A stretch of DNA of 64,000 nucleotides. Source: Zantedeschia hybrid cultivar. Its lineage: Eukaryota > Streptophyta > Magnoliopsida > Alismatales > Araceae. The translations under genes were made by a program, and so were the position numbers. Within the stretch, counting starts at the first letter, position 1, and every line of letters starts with the position of its first letter. The stretch is from contig JARZZO010000011.1 in the NCBI GenBank assembly GCA_030544215.1, positions 1,970,001 through 2,034,000 of the forward strand, in the 5' to 3' direction. The notes beneath the pieces were generated by a model. That model did no database searches. It was not told the origin of the DNA and worked only from the letters and a program-made list of their open reading frames with translations. Positions 45,710 to 57,264 of the stretch are shown here, one piece after another.

Positions 45710-47282
45710 ATTATTGGAAAATTTAGTGATAGGTCATAAACCATATGGTTTTCTTGTTAACCATAAAGAAACAATAAACAACATGTGCATAGTTTTCTTA
45801 TTAACCATAAATAAACAATAACTAGCATGTGTACATTGCGCTTTTCATTAGTTTTATGTTGAATCCATGGGTTATGTGTAGATTCTGTAGAATCCTATGA
45901 ACAATTTCACTTCCATCTCAAATTGTTTTATCTAACTCAACTTCCATCTCAAATTGCCTTATCTAACTCAACTATATAGTTCATTGACTTGAAGAGTTGG
46001 ACCGACTCGGATCTCCCATGATCCGGTACGAGTTGGGTCGACTCGTGCCGACTCGTACGAGTCACATGGAAAAGTTCTTCCAAATCATACAGACTTGGTC
46101 GAGTCGCACCGACTCGGGTTCGCTCTGATACGGTACGAGTCGCCCGAGTTGGCACGAGTCGATCTTGTGCGACAAACCATGGTCTAGATGTTGAGTTCCT
46201 GATCATATTACTCATTCAATCAAATCATAATCTCATCAATCTGGGATCATCAGGGGATTTACATATTCAGAGTATCTAATGTATCTGTTTGCTACTTCAT
46301 CTTATATATGTATATGTTCCCATTTTTTTGTTGCATACTATGTCATATGCATGGGCACACTAAAAGGAGAAATGAATAAACGATTACCCCAAAAAAAGGA
46401 AGATCAGAGGAAGTATTGAGGTTACTTGGTTTTATGGTAAATGTTTCTAAGGCAACTTATGTTTACTTAATTTCTTTGTTGATTTGTATGATTACTTGTT
46501 TGTCTAATTGTGTGTAGCTCAAAGCTATTATTGTAGGGTCTAAAATAACCTTAGATTTTGTGAAGTCATGTTATTGTGTAGTTGTCAAGGGACCTAGGCA
46601 TCCTCAGGGAGCCTAAGCACGTAGGCAGCACCTTCCGCAACCCCTACCCCTGTTACACCTGTCCATGCCATGAAGACTTGGCCGATTCTGAACCGGATCG
46701 GGCCAATCGGCCAATTCGCTTCAGAATCAACACCTAGTGATCTGATCTCAAGGGAAAACCTGATTCTCCCATGAAAAGATTAGAACATAAAAAAATAAAT
46801 AATAAACAAGATTGAATTGGCTCTAAATCGCCCTAAGATCAGTCATATTGGCTTGGATCAGGCTGGTGTGAGCCTATCCAAGCCGATCTAGGTCAATGTG
46901 ACCTGTGTCAGCCTGAACCAAGCCAATGTGGCTGTGAGCTAGGGATTCAATGTTATGTCATTGAATTTGATTGTTAATGTGTGGTATTCTTTTTTTCTTA
47001 TTATTTTCTTGACTTTTTTTAATCTTGTTTCCATCTTTTCTTATTTTCTAAATAATATTCATGCACAAGGATCAGCCTTTTTCCTTTGGACCAGCTGATC
47101 AGCTCTGAGTTGGATCCAGATCAGATCAGGACCTGCCTATCGTAGGTACTGATCTGATTCTACTTTCCTTCCACCTGCCTGCCCACCTGCCATTGATTAC
47201 CAGTAGACAGTTGGAACATACACACACGATGTGTTGGAGTTGCCGCTGCTTCTGGAGTCGCCAGACATAGAGGTGTGTCGGG
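45710..47282. other. Non-coding DNA, possible continued intron
   Basis: AT-rich with two palindrome-rich patches. 45985-46195 is listed separately. 46675-46960 holds repeated GATC/GGCC words (CGGATCGGGCCAATCGG, CCAAGCCGATC, CAGATCAGATCAGG further on) that look like a related low-complexity element without readable ends. Confidence 0.4.
45985..46192. mobile_element. Truncated relative of the CAAGG/CATGG MITE family
   Basis: The interior is built from GACTCGTACGAGTC-like palindromes as in the copy at 55152-55476. The right end, TGCGACAAACCATG, is the reverse complement of a CATGGTTTGTCGCA terminus, matching the family. No CAAGG end and no TSD were found on the left, so it is probably truncated. 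Confidence 0.5.
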
Positions 47283-47290
47283 GTTAGAAG

Positions 47291-48143
47291 TAGGGCTGTA
47301 AATGAACCAATGTGCTCGATGAACAGCTCATGAGACTGCTCGATAATAGCTTGACTCGGCTCGTTTGTTAAGTGAAATAGACAAGTTCGAACCAAAATTT
47401 AGGCTCGATTTGCGAGCTCAAGCTTGAACACAAGCGGGCTTGGCTCGATAATGTTCGCAAACAAGCTTGTTTAAGTCTTATTAAAAACTCATTTATGTAC
47501 TCGTTATGAGTTCTGTAAATACTCGCTAAGAGCTTGCTTAAGCACTCACTTAATTATTCTATTCATAAGTAATTCATTGGCTTGTGAACAATTCAATTGA
47601 TTTTTTTATCTGATCTTAAGATATAATTTATTTTTAAACTGTGAAATACTTTAACTTAATGAAGAACATCTGCATTTTTGAAAAATTTCAAATTAATCAG
47701 CTGCCTTCATGAAAATGGCAGCCACATGGAGTTTGATAGGTTGCGCCGTACTACTACATGGAGTTTTATAGGTTGTGCCATACTATGTTTAGTCCAACAT
47801 CAAAAGTTTGTTGAGACTGGGAACGCGGGAGTGCATTAAATGTTCTCCAATTGGCTCTTGCCCACCGTATCCAGTACCTATTCTGTTGGGCTTTTGTCTG
47901 ACGGATGGACAGGGTGACTTACTTAAGGGGCTGCCCAAATGCTTTAAACATTTGAGCCGGCTTTGTATGGATTATGAGATGAGTTGGGCTCATGAACAAT
48001 GCTCAAACTCGTCGAGTCCTTAAATGAGCTGAGTTTGAATGGCTATCTTAAAAACATGACGGAGTTTGAATCGAGTTTGAGCTCAACTTCTATTGGGTGA
48101 GCCGAGTTTGAGCAAGGTGAAAGTCGACTCGTTTGCACCCCTA
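47291..48143. mobile_element. Non-autonomous hAT-like element with TSD GTTAGAAG
   Basis: 853 bp. Ends TAGGGCTGTAAATGAA and, reversed, TAGGGGTGCAAACGAG, the TIR type of Ac-like hAT elements. A perfect 8-bp TSD GTTAGAAG lies at 47283-47290 and 48144-48151. Subterminal parts are rich in GGCTCG/GAGCTC words. No transposase. Confidence 0.88.
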
Positions 48144-48712
48144 GTTAGAAGGTTGATTTTTTTGAAAGAAAGACAAAAGAGGGATTTACAAGTATAAGGA
48201 AAATAAGCTCCCAAAAAAAATCCCATGTATAAAAAGAACACCAAGAAGGTGTATTCAAAGTCCTCACAACATCAACAAAAAGGAGGATTGAGGAGGGCTG
48301 ATAGAACATAACAGTCTCCCCCACTCAAAAACTCTATCACATATGAATTGGGCTAACTCCTTCATTGTAGAGTAGTCTATTTGACTTTTATGTGTTCCAC
48401 TTTTATAAGTTACTAAGTCCTGACAACCCCCACTCTGTAGTGACTCTATCTATGTTTTGTGGCGAGAAGAGGTGTAGAGAGCTTTCGTGAGGAGAGGGTT
48501 GGAGATGTGGGGAGGAGAGGGGAGGGGGTTAGCGAGCCAGGAAAGGGGAAGCTGGTGGTTGGTAGATTCGTAGGTGATGATGAGAAGGTAGACGATTTGG
48601 GGGGTGGGTGGTTGGATGGTGGTGGGAAGGAAATCCAAGAAAGATGAGATGGTGAAGGTGATGGAGAAAGGGTTGCTCTACCCTACATGTTGCTAGAAAC
48701 CAGTGCATCAGG

Positions 48713-49090
48713 CAAGGATGGCAGTACTGGTACCGGTATCGGTGGGTACCGGTACCGGTACGTACCGGTCCGGTACCGGCCGGTACCCAGGGTACCGGTG
48801 CCGGCTGATACCGGTACGTACTGGCCGGTATGTACCGGTATCGGCAAGGATGGAAGTACCGGTACCGGTACCGGTATCGGTGGGTACCGGTACCGGTACG
48901 TACCGGTCCGGTACCGGCCGGTATCGGCCCGGTACCGGCCCAAAACCAGTCCGGTACCGGCCGGTACCGGCCCGGTACCGGTCGGTACCCATGGTACCGG
49001 TGCCGGCCGATACCGGTACGTACCGGCCGGTACGTACCGGTATCGGCCGGTACTGCCATCCATGGGTATCGGCCGGTACTGCCAACCATG
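48713..49090. mobile_element. CAAGG/CATGG MITE, GGTACC-palindrome type (copy 1)
   Basis: 378 bp. Left end CAAGGATGGCAGTACTGG; right end, reversed, CATGGTTGGCAGTACCGG. A perfect TSD GCATCAGG lies at 48705-48712 and 49091-49098. The interior consists almost entirely of TACCGG/GGTACC and CCGGTACGTACCGG palindromes. Long open frames here, in all directions, are artefacts of this repeat. Confidence 0.9.
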
Positions 49091-50385
49091 GCATCAGGTG
49101 TCTTCGACGAGGACACTAGGCAAAGGATTGTAGAGATGCAGTTAGGTGCTTGGTCTGTGGGGGAGTTGGCCATAGGAGTGGTCGTCGTATGCAGGGGAAA
49201 CAATACTCTATTTATGTTCCAACTGTAGAAAGATCATCCTCAGCTCTTATTCCACAGTGTTCTCTTATTCAACTTGAGAACTACTATCTCAGGATAGAGA
49301 TTTTGTAGTCCTCTGGCGTCTCAGATAACTGATCCTCCCTGTAGGAGTGCCTTATGGTATCCGTCTTGCTTCCCGGGGATGCGGAGAAGGGTGAGAAGCT
49401 TTTAGTTGCTGAAGTTCGTAGGCCCCTGCAATCAGAGTGTCCTGGCAGTATTACTTGGACGATCAAGGAGTTGAAGGGGGATTGCTTTCTGGTTCGTTCA
49501 AGAAGATGCAAGGGATAGGAAGGTTGTTAAAACTTTGGAGTTCTCTTTCTGGAAAGAGGGGACGGGTGCAGAGCTTGAGGAAGGAATTTGGTTCTCGTGC
49601 AAGGTAGAAGGGCTACCTCTACATCTTTGGACAGTGGAATCATCATCATCATCATCAAAGCCTTATCCCATCTATTTGGGATCAACTACATGAATCATGT
49701 CCTACCATCTTAATCAATCAAATGTCAAACTTGAAGTAACACGTAGCAATGTCATGTCCTTTTTTACTACATTTAACTATCTCATCTTAGGTCTTCCTCG
49801 ATGTCTTCTATCCTCCTCCACTCTAATTCTATCACACCTCTTAATTGGTGCTAAACTTGAGTGACGATGTATGTGACCAAACCATCACAATATATTTTCC
49901 CTAAGCTTAACGTCAATAGGAGCTACACTTAAATTCATACGTATATATTCATTCCTAATTTTATCTTTTCTAGTCTTACTACACATCTACCTTAACATCT
50001 TCATCTCAGCAATACATATTTTTTGCACATGATCCTTTCTTGCAGCTCAGCACTCAGAACCATATAACATAGCAAGTCTCACAACTGTCGTATAAAACTT
50101 ACGTTTGAGTTTTAAGGGAACCCGCTGATCACAAAGAACTCCAAATGCACTTCTTCACTTCAACCAACTTGCCTTGATTCTATGATTGACATCTTCTGGG
50201 ATCTCTTTATTGTCTTGAATAATAGATTTTGAATATCGAAAGTTGTTACTTCTAGGAATAATTTGACCTTCGATAGTGACTAAATCTACTTGATCAACAA
50301 TTCAATTATTATAATTACATTTCATGTATTCTATCTTAGTTCGACTAATCTTAAAGCGTTTGGATTCGAAAGCAGACCTCCATTG

Positions 50386-52361
50386 TTATAATCTATCATT
50401 CAAATTCTTAATATCCTCATCAATCAAAACAATATCATCTGCAAATAACATACACGAAGGGATGCCATCATGTAAGTGTTTAATAACTTCATCCATAACT
50501 AAAGTAAAGAGATAATGGCTAAAAGTGGACTCTTGATGTAGTCGAATAATAATAGAGAACTTAGACGTCTCTCCGGCAATAGACCTTACATTAGTATAAG
50601 TCATCTGATACATATCTCTAATCACATGGATATAATCTTTCGATACTCCCTTCTTCTATAAAATCCATCAAATTAGCTCCCTAGGTATATGGCCATAAGT
50701 CTAAATCAATGAAAAACATGTATAAATCATTCTTCATCTTTCTATATTTCTCCATCAATTGTCTCAACAATAAAGTAGCTTCTGTAGTAGATTTACTGGA
50801 TATGAACTCAAATTGATTTTATAAAATACTAGTAATACGCCTGAGTCGCTTCTCTACCACTCTCTCACAAAGTTTCATAGTGTGGCTCATAAGTTTAATT
50901 CCATGATAATTATTGCAATTTCGAATATCTCTTTTATTTTAAAGAAGAAAACTACAATACTTTTTATCTAATCATCCGACATTCTCCCTTCTTTTAAAAT
51001 CTTACTGAAAAGTCTAGTTAGTCATTTAATATCTATATTACCTACACTTTTCAAACTTCGATAAGTATCTCATCTAGTCCAAGGGCCTTACTCATTCTCA
51101 TCATTTTAAGAACATCTTCAACTTCTGAAGATCTAAAAAAAAGGGTGTACTCAATGCTCGAGGCTCCCACCATTTATGGGGTCTAGGGAAGGGATGATGT
51201 ACGCAGCCTTATCCCTGCTAAGCAGAGAGGCTGTTTCTTTGGTTCGAACCCGTGACCTCTAGGTCATAATGATAATCTGTCGAATGTAATGATAATTAAT
51301 TTGTCCGTTGGAGTCATTTGTTTCTTCACAAGGATAGTCTTTGAATTGATCTTCATTTAATAATTTCTCAAAATACGCACTCCATCTCTCCTTAATCCTA
51401 CAATCTCTTATTAGAACTCTACCATCTTCGCTTTTAATACATCTAATATGATTAAAATCTTTACTCATTTTGTCTCTTAGTTTTGCAAGTTTAAATATAT
51501 ATTTTTCACTTCTTTTGTTCTCAACTTATGATATAGTTCCGCAAAAGGTTTAAACTTAACTTCACTAACTATTTTCTTGGTGTTTGTGTTGCAAATTTTG
51601 TAATCTTTTATTGTTTGATCATTTTTACTCCTTTGCCATGCTTTAAAGTATTCTTGTTTATTGTTAATGGACTTTTGAATTTCAGTATTCTACCACCATG
51701 TCTCTTTTTTAAGAACTCTTTTACCTTTTGATTCACCTAAGATTTCTTTAGCTATTCTTTTTATACAATTAGTCATTCTATTTCCCATTATGTTAATTTC
51801 TCTCTTAGACTCCCATATATTTTCTTATAATAGGTACTTTTTAAAGGCATCTAGATTCTCTCTTTTTAAGTTCCACCATTTAATTTTTCGGCTACTATTC
51901 ATCTTATGAGGGGTTAAACTCTCTTCAGATATGACTTTATAATCTTTACATAATGGTTGATGAATTTTTTTAATAAGAAAATAGTTGATTTGACTTTTAT
52001 GCGTTCCACTTTTATACATTATTAAGTGTTTATCTCTCTTTTTGAAATAGGTATTTGTAATTATTAGATTGTATGCAATAGCGAAGTCAAGAATGACACC
52101 ATTAATGTCATTTCTATCATCAAAATCAAAGCCTCCATGAACCCTTTCATAGTTACTATTATACTTTCCTACATGCCCATTTAAGCCTTTCCCAACAAAA
52201 TTCCTTTCACCATTAGGGATATTTTGGATTATCTTATCAAACTTCTCCCATAATTTTTTCTTAACACTCTCTTCTAATCCTACTTGAGGTGCATGCACAC
52301 TAATTATATTTAAAACTTCTTCACTTACTATAAGTTTGACTTGTATGAGTCTACCTCCCAC
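50386..52361 (-). pseudogene. Endonuclease-reverse transcriptase of the RTE LINE, decayed
   Basis: Endonuclease 52361-51825: LNIISVHAPQVGLEESVKK, GKGLNGHVGKYNSNYERVHG (canonical GDFNGH damaged), DRNDINGVILDFAIAYNLI and SQINYFLIKK, where the usual catalytic D of QIDY is N. 51468-51259 carries the linker (DGRVLIRDCRIKERWSAYF). RT palm at 50625-50386: HYLFTLVMDEVIKHL and CMLFADDIVLIDEDI (FADD box). Multiple frameshifts and stops separate these blocks. The intact protein would nick DNA and copy the element by target-primed reverse transcription. Confidence 0.88.
51130..51270 (-). mobile_element. Au-like SINE, 5'-truncated, inside the RTE LINE
   Basis: The minus strand reads GACCTAGAGGTCACGGGTTC (box B region), GAAACAGCCTCTCTGC, AAGGCTGCGTACA, CCTAGACCCCAT and a terminal poly(A) (the A/T run at 51134-51143). 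These words are characteristic of the widespread plant Au/TS-type SINE. Box A is missing. No TSD was recognised. Confidence 0.72.
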
Positions 52362-52679
52362 CCTTCTCTACAACTTTGTCTCTTGACTCTTTATTTATGA
52401 TAATGGCTACACCATTTCTATTGTTACTTTTGCTAACATACCAAAGTTTGAAATCTTCAATTGCTTTAGCTTTAGAACTTTTCCACCTAATTTCTTTTAA
52501 ACAAGCTATGTTGACTCTCCTATCTCTCATAAGTTTTACTAACTCTAAACTTTTACCGGTTAGGGTTCCTAAGTTCTATGTAGTTAAACGAAATTTATTC
52601 TTATTTTTTTTTTCTTATGAACTAACTTCTTTACTCGTGTTTGTCCAATACACGAGAACCCTTACTTATTTGTCACTGC

Positions 52680-52860
52680 AATCGGGCGCCATCGCGGTGC
52701 GTCGCTTATAGGGAATGCCCTAGCAACCCATTGCTCACTTCTCATTACACCCGAGGACTGATGTAACGTGTCGTTTCGGGGGAACGTCCTAGCAACCCAT
52801 TGCTCAGTTCTCACCAATATAATGCGTCGCTTCTGGGGAACGCCCTAACACGAGCACAAA
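52680..52860. repeat. Short tandem repeat at the 5' end of the RTE LINE
   Basis: Three imperfect 60-75 bp units sharing GCGTCGCTT/GTGTCGTTT, GGGGAACG-CCTA and CAACCCATTGCTCA-TTCTCA. Tandem 5' units of this kind may carry the promoter. Confidence 0.6.
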
Positions 52861-53528
52861 ATATTGGTTCAAGATTCATGATTGGATTGTGACAAACTTT
52901 ATTAAGTGCTGGTTGTCAACTAACGTACACCCTCCTCCTTTTTTATCCGAGCTTGGGACTGGCCATGGGGGAGTTGGAATCATTCCAGTCTATTGCTGAT
53001 AATTTCGGGTTCTTGAGGGAGATTGATTCCTGTACTCTTTAGATGGACATGCTCAAGTTTGCTAGGATTCTTGTAGAGGTCGATTCTGTTCAGAGGATTT
53101 TGAAGGTGGGGACTGGAGGCCAGTTGTTCGTAGTACCAGTCAGTGCAGAGGTAGCGCCTTCTTCATCTTCAGGTCAGGGAAATCATCGTGTTGATGAATG
53201 GACCTGGGCTGATGATGTTGCAGAATATAGATCCTACAGGAGAAGGTTTGTTGCTCAGGCGGGTATCTCTGATACTCCCGAGTGATAGGTTGAAGGTGGT
53301 CAATGGACAAATGGTATGTTCCGGCGCTATGATTCAGTCTAGTCCGAGTTTGAATTAGTTTTCCTAGCTGAAGGAGATAAGGCATCATGCTGTAGATGTG
53401 TCGGCTGTTACAAAGGAAGCTACAAAACTTGTTCCATATGATGGTGGTGTCGTTGATAGGCTCAAAGTGCAGGACATTACTGGCGGAGCTATTCTTGAGT
53501 TAGATTTGGTTACTTGGGGTGCTGTGAG

Positions 53529-54421
53529 CAAGGAATTCCGGATCGGATCGGGTCCCCGAATCGGGACCCGCCGATCCCGATCCGACTCGGATCGGATCGG
53601 CCGAGTCGGCCGATCCAGATGAAGTCTGGCCAGTCCGACTCGGCCAGATTAAAAAATAATAAAAAATTAAAAAAAATCAGAAAAAATCAGAAAAAAATAA
53701 AAATAAAATCAGAAAAAATTACATACATATTATTCAATTGATGTACAATAAGAATGAATGCAATTCATGTACATCCATAAAAAAACCCTAAACCCTAAAA
53801 CCCTAAAACCCTAAACCCTAAACCCTAAAACCCTAAAACCCTAAACCCTAAACCCTAAACCCTAAACCCTAAACCCTAAACCCCTAAACCCCTAAACCCC
53901 TTAACCCTTAACCCTAAACCCTAAACCCTAAACCCTAAACCCTAAACCCTAAACCCTTAACCCTTAACCCTTAACCCTTAACCCTTAACCCTTAACCCTT
54001 AACCCTTAACCCTTAACCCTTAACCCTTAACCCTTAACCCTTAACCCTAAACCCTAAACCCTAAACCCTAAACCCTAAACCCTTAACCCTTAACCCTTAA
54101 CCCTTAACCCTTAACCCTTAACCCTTAACCCTTAAACCTTAACCCTTAACCCTAAACCCTAAACCCTAAACCCTAAACCCTAAACCCTAAACCCTAAACC
54201 CTAACCCCTAAACCCCTAAACCCTTAAACCTTAAGGGGGGGACCGAAATCGGCCGGTCCGGCCCCGATCTGGTCCGGTTCGGGCCGATTTTGGCCGGGTT
54301 TTTTTTTTTTTCAAATCGGTGGGGGGGAACAGTGAAATCCCCCCCGAATCGGATCGGAACCCGCCGATCCCGATCCGAATCGGCCGATTCGGATCGGAAT
54401 CGGCCGATTCCGCAATCCATG
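53529..54421. mobile_element. CAAGG/CATGG MITE carrying telomere-like DNA (copy 2)
   Basis: 893 bp. Left end CAAGGAATTCCGGATCGG; right end, reversed, CATGGATTGCGGAATCGG. A perfect TSD GCTGTGAG lies at 53521-53528 and 54422-54429. Flanking arms are GATCGG/CCGATC palindromes (53540-53640 and 54235-54415), then AT-rich DNA, then a long telomere-like array. It lies in L1 ORF1. Confidence 0.88.
53784..54234. repeat. Interstitial telomere-like repeat (CCCTAAA / CCCTTAA)n
   Basis: About 450 bp made of CCCTAAA (the plant telomere unit, C-strand) mixed with blocks of the CCCTTAA variant and some CCCCTAAA. Blocks of each type alternate (for example CCCTTAA at 53956-54040, CCCTAAA at 54043-54080, then CCCTTAA again). 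The C-rich strand is on the plus strand throughout. Confidence 0.97.
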
Positions 54422-55151
54422 GCTGTGAGGGAGCTGCATTAGAGAGAGGAATGCTGTGCTGATAGGCGGCTGCGACGGTTCGAACATGTAGGGAAGATGT
54501 ATAGGATCGGGATGTGATCGGGTCAGTGATGGGTAATATCGCGGGTAAGTCATTCGGGCTGGCTTGTTGGGGTCTGACTAACTTGCCGGATTCGAGCTAT
54601 CAATTCGTTTTACCCACGAACTGCCCAGTGGATCTGTGTTCTCCGCTTGACACGAACTTAAATTCATCTGCAAACTCTTCCCTGGCAACATCTACCCTCT
54701 TCGACACAGGGTTCCTGGGTGTTGCGGCTTGTAATGGATCCTCCTGGTCGTCGGAGCAGGGAGAGGGTCAGAGGCTCTGTGGTTTGCACATCTCAGGGGA
54801 TTTGTTTCAGAACTGCCCAGGAGACATTGATGACAATGTTATACTCTGTGAGCATAGGGTTGGATCCTTACTTCTGTTTGGCGATGATGCTGGATCAGAG
54901 GCACCCGAAGATGGCTCTTCTCAGGATGGTAACCACATGGCTGACTATGATCAGATGGTAGGAGGCAATCAGACCGATGGCGTGGTTCAGAGAGATGTGT
55001 CGGATGGCTCTGAGAACCAGGTTTGTGCAGGTGATACGGTTCCCTTTGATGGTTTTTCCAAGCCTATTGAAATGGAGTATCCCAGCTTAGAGGAATCTTG
55101 GACTGATTAGCTTATGGACTTTGGCAGAAAAATTGGAGTTTTCTTCTAGGG

Positions 55152-55476
55152 CAAGGTTCGCCGTATCGCAAATCCTAATTGGATCGTATTTTCCTAGATT
55201 ACGATCCAACTTGGTCCAACTCGCACGAGTCAAGCCAATGAGTTTGTTAAAATTAATGAGTTTAAGCCACATTTTAGATAAATGTATCCTATTAATTGAT
55301 ATAAAAAGTATAATTTTTCTTATCAAATAGGAAAACCTTGGTGTAAAACATTTCATTAAGCATGTATGCGTCCGTACGATCCGGTCTGACTTGATGTGTC
55401 CCAGCGGATCGGGTCAGCCCAGATACGAGTCGACTCGTACGAGTCGGCCCGATCTGGTACGATACGGCAAACCATG
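55152..55476. mobile_element. CAAGG/CATGG MITE, GACTCGTACGAGTC type (copy 3)
   Basis: 325 bp. Left end CAAGGTTCGCCGTATCG; right end, reversed, CATGGTTTGCCGTATCG. A perfect TSD TTCTAGGG lies at 55144-55151 and 55477-55484. The interior has ACTCGCACGAGTC and CGACTCGTACGAGTCG palindromes around an AT-rich middle. Inserted near the ORF1/ORF2 junction of the outer L1. Confidence 0.9.
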
Positions 55477-55489
55477 TTCTAGGGTAAAG

Positions 55490-57264
55490 AAGACATGGTT
55501 AGAAGCTTTTGGAAGAAATTGAAGAGGACAAAGGCTCTTCATAACTCAGCAAAGAGAAAAGGTAAGGGAGGAGGTCTTAAAATTGGTAAACTAGAAATCG
55601 GGTATCTTCAGTGCAATGAAGTATATGATTGTTTGAGAGATAAGAAAGGTAAGAGTGTGGTGAAATATTCTGGTTCATCATGATGCTTGTTTCATGGAAT
55701 TAATACTGATTTCAAAGCGAGAGCAGTGAAAGATATTATTCTATCATTGCATCTTGATTGTGTTTGCCTTCAAGAAACTGAGATTGAAGCTATGGATGAT
55801 CAGATTCTAAGAAGAAGAGGGGGGTCGATCCTAGATAGATATGCTATCCTTCCTGCAGATGGAATAAAAAGGGGTCAGCTGATATCTTCTATGATAGAAA
55901 TTTGAAGGGGAATATCTGTGATGTGGGTGAATTTAGTATTTCTGTTTGTTTTTCATATTCTAATTGTGGAGAGAAATGGGTGGTCTCATCTGTGTATGGA
56001 CCTCATGATGGTACCCAGAGGGAGTGTTTCTTTCAAGAGCTGTATAGATTGCAAACTATCTTTCCTGGGGCTTGATGTATTTTTGGTGATTTTAACTGTG
56101 TGAAATATCCATGGGAGAGATCCAATTCTCATTAATGGAAAAAAGAGATGGTGGGTTTGAATGATTGGATCTGAGTGGGGTTTGATTGATATGGAAATCC
56201 CGAATAGGAGGTTCACATGGTAGAATCTTCAACGGAACAGCATTCAGTCAAGGATCGACAGAATTCTGATCTCTGCAACTTGATTTAGCAAATTTTTCCG
56301 AAAACACACAAAGGGTTTGAATAGAACTGTCTCTGACCATATCCCCTGCAGTTGGTGACAAATGTTAGAGAAAAGAAGGCTTAGTTGTTCAGATATGAAT
56401 TAATGTGGCACATGTAGGAAGGATTCAAGGAGCTCATCACTCAGTGGTGGAAGGAAGCACCCTTGGCAGGATATCCCCCCCCCCCTCTCTCTCTTTCTCT
56501 CTTTCATGACAAAGCTCAAATGGATCAGACACTGTATTAAGAATTGGCTGAAAAATTCCTCTTAAACATTTTCTGATAGAAGGCAACAACTTCTAGGGAA
56601 TATTGAGAATCTAGAAGTCAAGAGTGATCAAAAGTCTTTGTCCATTGCAGAGGAGCAATTGCCGAGGGACTACAAGAATGAGTACAATGAAGTGCTGTTC
56701 AAGGAGGAACTTAGATGGAAACAAAGAGCCAAAGAACATTGGCTTAGAGAAGGTGATAAAAGTTCAGCCTATTTTCATGCAATGGCTAGTGCAAGAAAAA
56801 AGATCCTTAACAATAGAGAATATCAAGAGGATGAGGAGATAATTGAGGATAAGAAGGGTATCCAGGACATGTTTGTCCATCTCTATGAAGAATTGTTCGA
56901 AGAAGATTGTGCTTGGAGACCACATATTGGGAGAGATATTCTTCCGAAGATTGAGGCTGGTGAAGCTGAAATTCTAAGTTTACCCTTTGAGGAGAAGGAA
57001 ATAAAGGATGCAGTTTTCAATATGAATCCTAATAAATCGCCAGGACCTGATGGGTTTTTTCACTAGGGTTTTATCAGTTCTTTTGGGATGTGATTGAGGA
57101 AGATTTTATGGCAGTGATGTCAGAATTCCAGGACATACCAGATAGTGTGAGGTGCTTCAACTCTACTTATATTGTATTGATCCCCAAGATAGAAGGAGTT
57201 GAAAAAGTGACAGCATTTAGGCCTATAAATCTGTTGAATGGCTCTTACAAAATCATCACCAAAG
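55490..57264 (+). pseudogene. ORF2 of the outer L1: endonuclease and start of RT
   Basis: Endonuclease blocks in shifting frames: GINTDFKARAVKDIIL (N-terminal 'RG-N' motif), CVCLQETEIEAMDD (catalytic Glu), VYGPHDG, FGDFNCV and VSDHIPC (near 56335). Then a charged linker (ELRWKQRAKEHWLREGDKSS, YFHAMASARKK) and the start of RT (MNPNKSPGPDGF near 57030, YIVLIPKIEGVEKVTAFRPI, GSYKIITK ending at 57264). There are a TAG at 57064-57066 and several other stops. The RT resumes in frame at 62175, after the inner L1. Confidence 0.88.

Larger units (their letters stand above)
49644..52974 (-). mobile_element. RTE-type LINE inserted in L1 ORF1
   Basis: About 3.3 kb, flanked by a 9-bp duplication TGGAATCAT (49635-49643 and 52975-52983). 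Minus-strand order: 5' region (52974-52400), endonuclease, RT, and a 3' end with a (GAT)n-type tail, seen as CATCATCATCATCATC at 49641-49656, the usual tail of RTE elements. Removing it rejoins L1 ORF1 ...HLWTVES with the following IADNFGFL block. The 5' part resembles known plant RTE starts (GGATAAAAAAGGAGGAGGGT reversed, near 52950). Confidence 0.88.
48459..55110 (+). pseudogene. ORF1 of the outer L1 (DUF4283-like), split by three insertions
   Basis: The N-terminal part reads LVVGRFVGDDEKVDDLGG and, after the MITE at 48713-49090, SGVFDEDTRQRIVEMQLGAW. The nucleic-acid-binding DUF4283-like core follows in shifting frames: LEFSFWKEGTGAELEEG then CKVEGLPLHLWTVES up to 49643, resuming at 52984 with IADNFGFLREIDSCTL, a TAG at 53039-53041, then MDMLKFARILVEVDS. 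After the MITE at 53529-54421 a Ser/Asp/Gly-rich tail runs to the stop at 55110. In L1 elements ORF1 binds the element RNA. Frameshifts and stops show it is dead. Confidence 0.7.

Noticed and set aside
46675..46960. GATC/GGCC palindrome patch considered as another CAAGG/CATGG element
   Set aside because: No matching termini or TSD could be read; only the composition is similar.
48529..49228. Long Tyr/Arg/Gly/Pro-rich open frames in several phases (YRPVPAGTGPVRTGTG type)
   Set aside because: They arise from TACCGG/GGTACC palindromic repeats inside a MITE; open in both directions, which is a low-complexity artefact.
54514..55110. 198-residue frame considered as an independent gene
   Set aside because: It lies between L1 ORF1 and ORF2 with the usual acidic ORF1 tail composition; treated as part of L1 ORF1.
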